A stretch of 64,000 nucleotides of DNA from Salinicola avicenniae (GTDB lineage Bacteria > Pseudomonadota > Gammaproteobacteria > Pseudomonadales > Halomonadaceae), in NCBI RefSeq assembly GCF_023736115.1, contig NZ_JAKQZC010000001.1, forward strand, positions 682,001 to 746,000, given 5' to 3'. Each line of letters starts with the position of its first letter. Within the stretch, counting starts at the first letter, position 1. The notes beneath the pieces were generated by a model that made no database searches, was not told the DNA's origin, and saw nothing but the letters and a program-made list of their open reading frames with translations. The position numbers and the translations under genes were made by a program. Positions 61,571 through 64,000 of the stretch are shown here, piece after piece.

Positions 61571-62563
61571 ATGAGCGAGCGCAACGACAACGCCGATATC
61601 GCCCTGATGACCGAAATCGCCTCTCTCTACTATATCGAGGGCGAGACGCAGGAAGTGATCGCCAACCGCCTGGGGATCTCGCGGGTCAAGGCGGGGCGGC
61701 TACTCAAGCGCGCGCAGGCTGAGGGGATCGTCGATGTCCGCGTGCGTCAGCACCCGGCGGTGAGCGCGGAGATCGAGCAGGCGCTGATTCGTCGTTTCGG
61801 TATCCGACGCGCGCTGATCGCGCTCGACCATGCCGACGCCGACGTGCAGCGTGCCAACGTGGCCAGCCTGGTCGCGGACCATCTGTCGCGACGCCTGACG
61901 GAGGGTGCCATCGTCGCGGTCGGCATGGGGCGCAACGTCGGTGCGGTGGCGGACAACGTCTTCGAGCAGGGGCAGCGCCAGTGTTCGTTCGTCTGCGCCA
62001 TCGGTGGTTCGGTGCGTGCCGGCGAGTACATGAACCCCGACCACATCTGCCGGCGACTGGCGACACGCTTCGGCGGCGAGAGCGAAACGCTTTATGCGCC
62101 GGCGCTGGTGCAGAATCTCGCGCTGCGTGATGCGATGTACGAGAATCCGACCGTCCGTCAGACTCTGGATCGCGCGCGGCGCGCCGATCTCGCCCTGATC
62201 GGGATCGGCGATCTGAGCGAAAACAGCAATATGGTGCGCATGGGCTGGTTCACGCCGCAGGAGACCGCCGAGGCGCGACTCTCCGGTACGGTCGGCGACA
62301 TGATGGGCTACGACTTCATCGACATCTATGGCCGGCCTTCGATGACGCCGATGCAGGGGCGCGTCATCGGCCTGACCATCACCGACCTGGCACGGATTCC
62401 CGACGTGATCGCCATTGCCGCCGAGAACACCAAGGCGGCGGGTATTCTCGGCGCGCTGCGCACCGGCGTGATCGACACGCTGGCGACCAGCGTTACCAAC
62501 GCCCACACCATTCTGCGCCTGGACGAGGCGACGCGAGTCGAGGAGACCCCGCCCGCGCACTGA
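61571..62563 (+). CDS. SorC/DeoR-type transcriptional regulator
   Basis: A 330-residue regulator. The N-terminal helix-turn-helix is ETQEVIANRLGISRVKAGRLLKRAQAEGIV (about 25-55). The sugar-binding domain has VGMGRNVGAVADNV, CAIGGSVRAGEYMNPDHICRRLA, ADLALIGIGDL and the typical C-terminus GVIDTLATSVTNAHTILRL. SorC proteins bind sugar phosphates. The convergent GH1 gene is a possible target. The start is at 61571; the frame opens 21 codons earlier without family sequence. Confidence 0.9.
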   Translation: MSERNDNADIALMTEIASLYYIEGETQEVIANRLGISRVKAGRLLKRAQAEGIVDVRVRQHPAVSAEIEQALIRRFGIRRALIALDHADADVQRANVASLVADHLSRRLTEGAIVAVGMGRNVGAVADNVFEQGQRQCSFVCAIGGSVRAGEYMNPDHICRRLATRFGGESETLYAPALVQNLALRDAMYENPTVRQTLDRARRADLALIGIGDLSENSNMVRMGWFTPQETAEARLSGTVGDMMGYDFIDIYGRPSMTPMQGRVIGLTITDLARIPDVIAIAAENTKAAGILGALRTGVIDTLATSVTNAHTILRLDEATRVEETPPAH

Positions 62564-62636
62564 TGCGGAGCGGTCCTGTCAGTCTTTCCCGGTCGCCGCT
62601 CGTGATTCGTCTCCGACGCTGGCCGCCGCTAGCCGC

Positions 62637-63995
62637 TCACGTATCGAGCGCATTTCGGCGAACGACGTCGGCGTACCAATGGAAGCTTTCCTTGGGCAGG
62701 CGCTGTTGGGTGGCATAGTCGATGTAGGTGAGGCCGAAGCGCTTGGAGTAGCCGGCCGCCCACTCGAAGTTGTCGAGCAGCGACCACGCCAGGTAGCCGC
62801 GAATATCGATGCCCTCCGCGAGCGCTTGCTCGATGACGGCCAGATGCCGACGCAGGTAGTCGATGCGTGCGCTATCGTGAACGCGGCCATCGTCGGCGAT
62901 GATGTCGTCGAAGGCGCCGCCGTTTTCGGTGATCAACAGTGGCAGGCGGTAGCGGTCGCGGAACTCGCGCAGAATCGGCAGCATGGCGTCGGCATCGATC
63001 ACCCAGTCGAAGGCGGTGCGCGGTGCCTCCGCCGGATCCTCCTGGGCAATACCGATACCTTCTGGCACTACGGCCCCGCCGGGGCCCGCCGGGTCGTGGC
63101 AGACATGCAGCGGCGCATAATAGTTCAGGCCGAAGTAGTCGAGCGGCGCCGAGATGGCTTCCAGATCCCCCGGCTCGATGAAGGGCTGGCCGCCGATCTC
63201 GGCGTGCCAGGCCAGCAGCTCGCTCGGGTAGGCACCATCCACCAGCACGTCGAGACAAGAGCGATTGAACAGCAGATCGAGCGTCTCTGCGGCCTGCTGG
63301 TGGGCTTCGCCTTCTCGCGAGGGCCGGGTTGGCCAGTAGGAGCCGACCATGCCGAACTCGCCCATGGGCTGCGCCCGGCGCATCTCGTGCACGGCGCGGC
63401 CGTGCGCCACCAGCTGATGATGGATCGCCGGCAGCACCAGACGCTGGTCCCCCAGCGCCGGCGGGAACATCCTCGTGGCATGGCCCCACCAGGTGGTGAC
63501 GGCCACTTCGTTCATGGTAGCCCAGCAGGTCACCCGATCGCTCAACAAGCGATGCGCGTCCATCGCGTACTCGGTGAAGCGTGCGATGGTATCGCGCTCT
63601 AGCCAGCCGCCACGCGCCTCGAGTGCCTGCGGAATCTCCATGTGGTTGATAGTGACCAGCGGTTGGATGCCGCGTGCAAGCAGTCCGTCCACGAGCCGGT
63701 CGTAGAAGGCCGCTCCCTTCGGGTTGAGTGGCCCGCAACCGTCGGGATGCAGGCGGGTCCAGGAAAGCGAGAAGCGATAGGCACTCACACCGAGACGTGC
63801 CATCAGGTCGAGATCTTCCTCGAACCGATGGTAATGATCGGCAGCGATGTCGGCGGTATCGCCGTCGAGGATATTGCCCGGCTGGGCGGCGAAGAGGTCC
63901 CAGTTGGACGGACCGCGACCATCCTCCCGCGTGGCGCCCTCGATCTGATAGGCGGACGTGGCGGTACCCCACAGGAATTTTTCGGGAAACGGCAT
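62637..63995 (-). CDS. GH1 family beta-glucosidase with altered motifs
   Basis: A 452-residue glycoside hydrolase family 1 protein. Typical parts are FLWGTATSAYQIEGA, the nucleophile Glu357 in LITENGG, and WSLLDNFEWAAGYSKRFGL. The acid/base is Glu163 in TMNEVAV, where NEP is usual. The sugar-contact motif after strand 3 reads NHMEIPQAL (about 117-125), where HWDLPQ is usual. These changes may shift specificity. The start at 63995 is the family N-terminus and lies 5 bases from the window edge, so upstream context is unseen. Confidence 0.88.
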   Translation of the reverse strand: MPFPEKFLWGTATSAYQIEGATREDGRGPSNWDLFAAQPGNILDGDTADIAADHYHRFEEDLDLMARLGVSAYRFSLSWTRLHPDGCGPLNPKGAAFYDRLVDGLLARGIQPLVTINHMEIPQALEARGGWLERDTIARFTEYAMDAHRLLSDRVTCWATMNEVAVTTWWGHATRMFPPALGDQRLVLPAIHHQLVAHGRAVHEMRRAQPMGEFGMVGSYWPTRPSREGEAHQQAAETLDLLFNRSCLDVLVDGAYPSELLAWHAEIGGQPFIEPGDLEAISAPLDYFGLNYYAPLHVCHDPAGPGGAVVPEGIGIAQEDPAEAPRTAFDWVIDADAMLPILREFRDRYRLPLLITENGGAFDDIIADDGRVHDSARIDYLRRHLAVIEQALAEGIDIRGYLAWSLLDNFEWAAGYSKRFGLTYIDYATQQRLPKESFHWYADVVRRNALDT

Positions 63996-64000
63996 GCAAG

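Overview
The window is high-GC chromosomal DNA from a gammaproteobacterium. It is best explained as a moderately halophilic member of the Halomonadaceae (Halomonas, Salinicola or Kushneria type); this is inferred from gene content only. The supporting genes are a GH13 alpha-glucosidase with the same catalytic numbering as Halomonas HaG, a BCCT transporter behind a BetI-like operator, two tripartite tricarboxylate transporter (TTT) systems, a TRAP system, and the order glnA - DUF4124 gene - ntrB - ntrC. About 55 protein genes, one tRNA-Ser(CGA) and one FMN riboswitch can be supported. No insertion sequence, prophage or CRISPR array was seen.

Layout. 1-4.3 kb: the end of a branched-chain amino-acid-type binding protein gene facing a livM-livH-livF-livG operon. 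4.5-8.3 kb: typA, a nucleotidyltransferase-like gene and a degenerate polysaccharide-deacetylase-like gene. 8.3-13.6 kb: nitrogen control, with glnA behind a sigma-54 promoter and an NtrC-like site, then the DUF4124 gene and ntrBC. 13.8-21.8 kb: alpha-glucosidase, a zinc MetE-like methyltransferase, an oxaloacetate decarboxylase of the PA4872 type, dgt and the BCCT transporter. 22-30.1 kb: a sodium:solute symporter with a coupled small gene, a KdgK-like kinase, a NERD-domain membrane protein, a sirtuin, an aldo/keto reductase, a YbaY-like lipoprotein, YciH/SUI1 and a YieH-like phosphatase. 30.3-35.6 kb: LacI-dctP-dctQ-dctM with a perfect operator palindrome, then ghrB. 35.8-42.2 kb: msrPQ, a QuiC-like dehydroshikimate dehydratase, an AEC transporter and a shikimate-type MHS transporter. 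41.1-48.3 kb: a binding protein/sensor kinase/response regulator operon divergent from tctCBA, then a signal-less binding-protein-fold gene. 48.4-56.7 kb: tRNA-Ser, a DMT transporter, pgk, epd, a condensed aconitase-X-like protein, an alpha/beta hydrolase, lrgAB and fbaB. 57-64 kb: a second TTT system, ribH with its FMN riboswitch, a SorC-type regulator and a GH1 beta-glucosidase.

How it fits together. The window is mostly uptake and central carbon/nitrogen metabolism: organic acid uptake (two TTT, one TRAP, MHS), amino-acid uptake (liv), osmolyte uptake (BCCT), sugar and sugar-acid use (alpha- and beta-glucosidases, KdgK, GhrB, YieH-like), glycolysis/gluconeogenesis (pgk, epd, fbaB) and nitrogen regulation (glnA-ntrBC).

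The most unusual features are not genes. At least ten places carry short degenerate head-to-tail repeats, mostly of 14-16 bp units with a different unit at each locus. They often sit directly before a start codon, and one of them is in frame inside a signal peptide. A (GACCTC)8 plus (CCTCTGT)12 pair lies between fbaB and the second TTT operon. The FMN riboswitch is preceded by a perfect 22-bp hairpin that captures its P1 5' strand. A shrunken aconitase X with apparently lost active-site regions is the most interesting protein.
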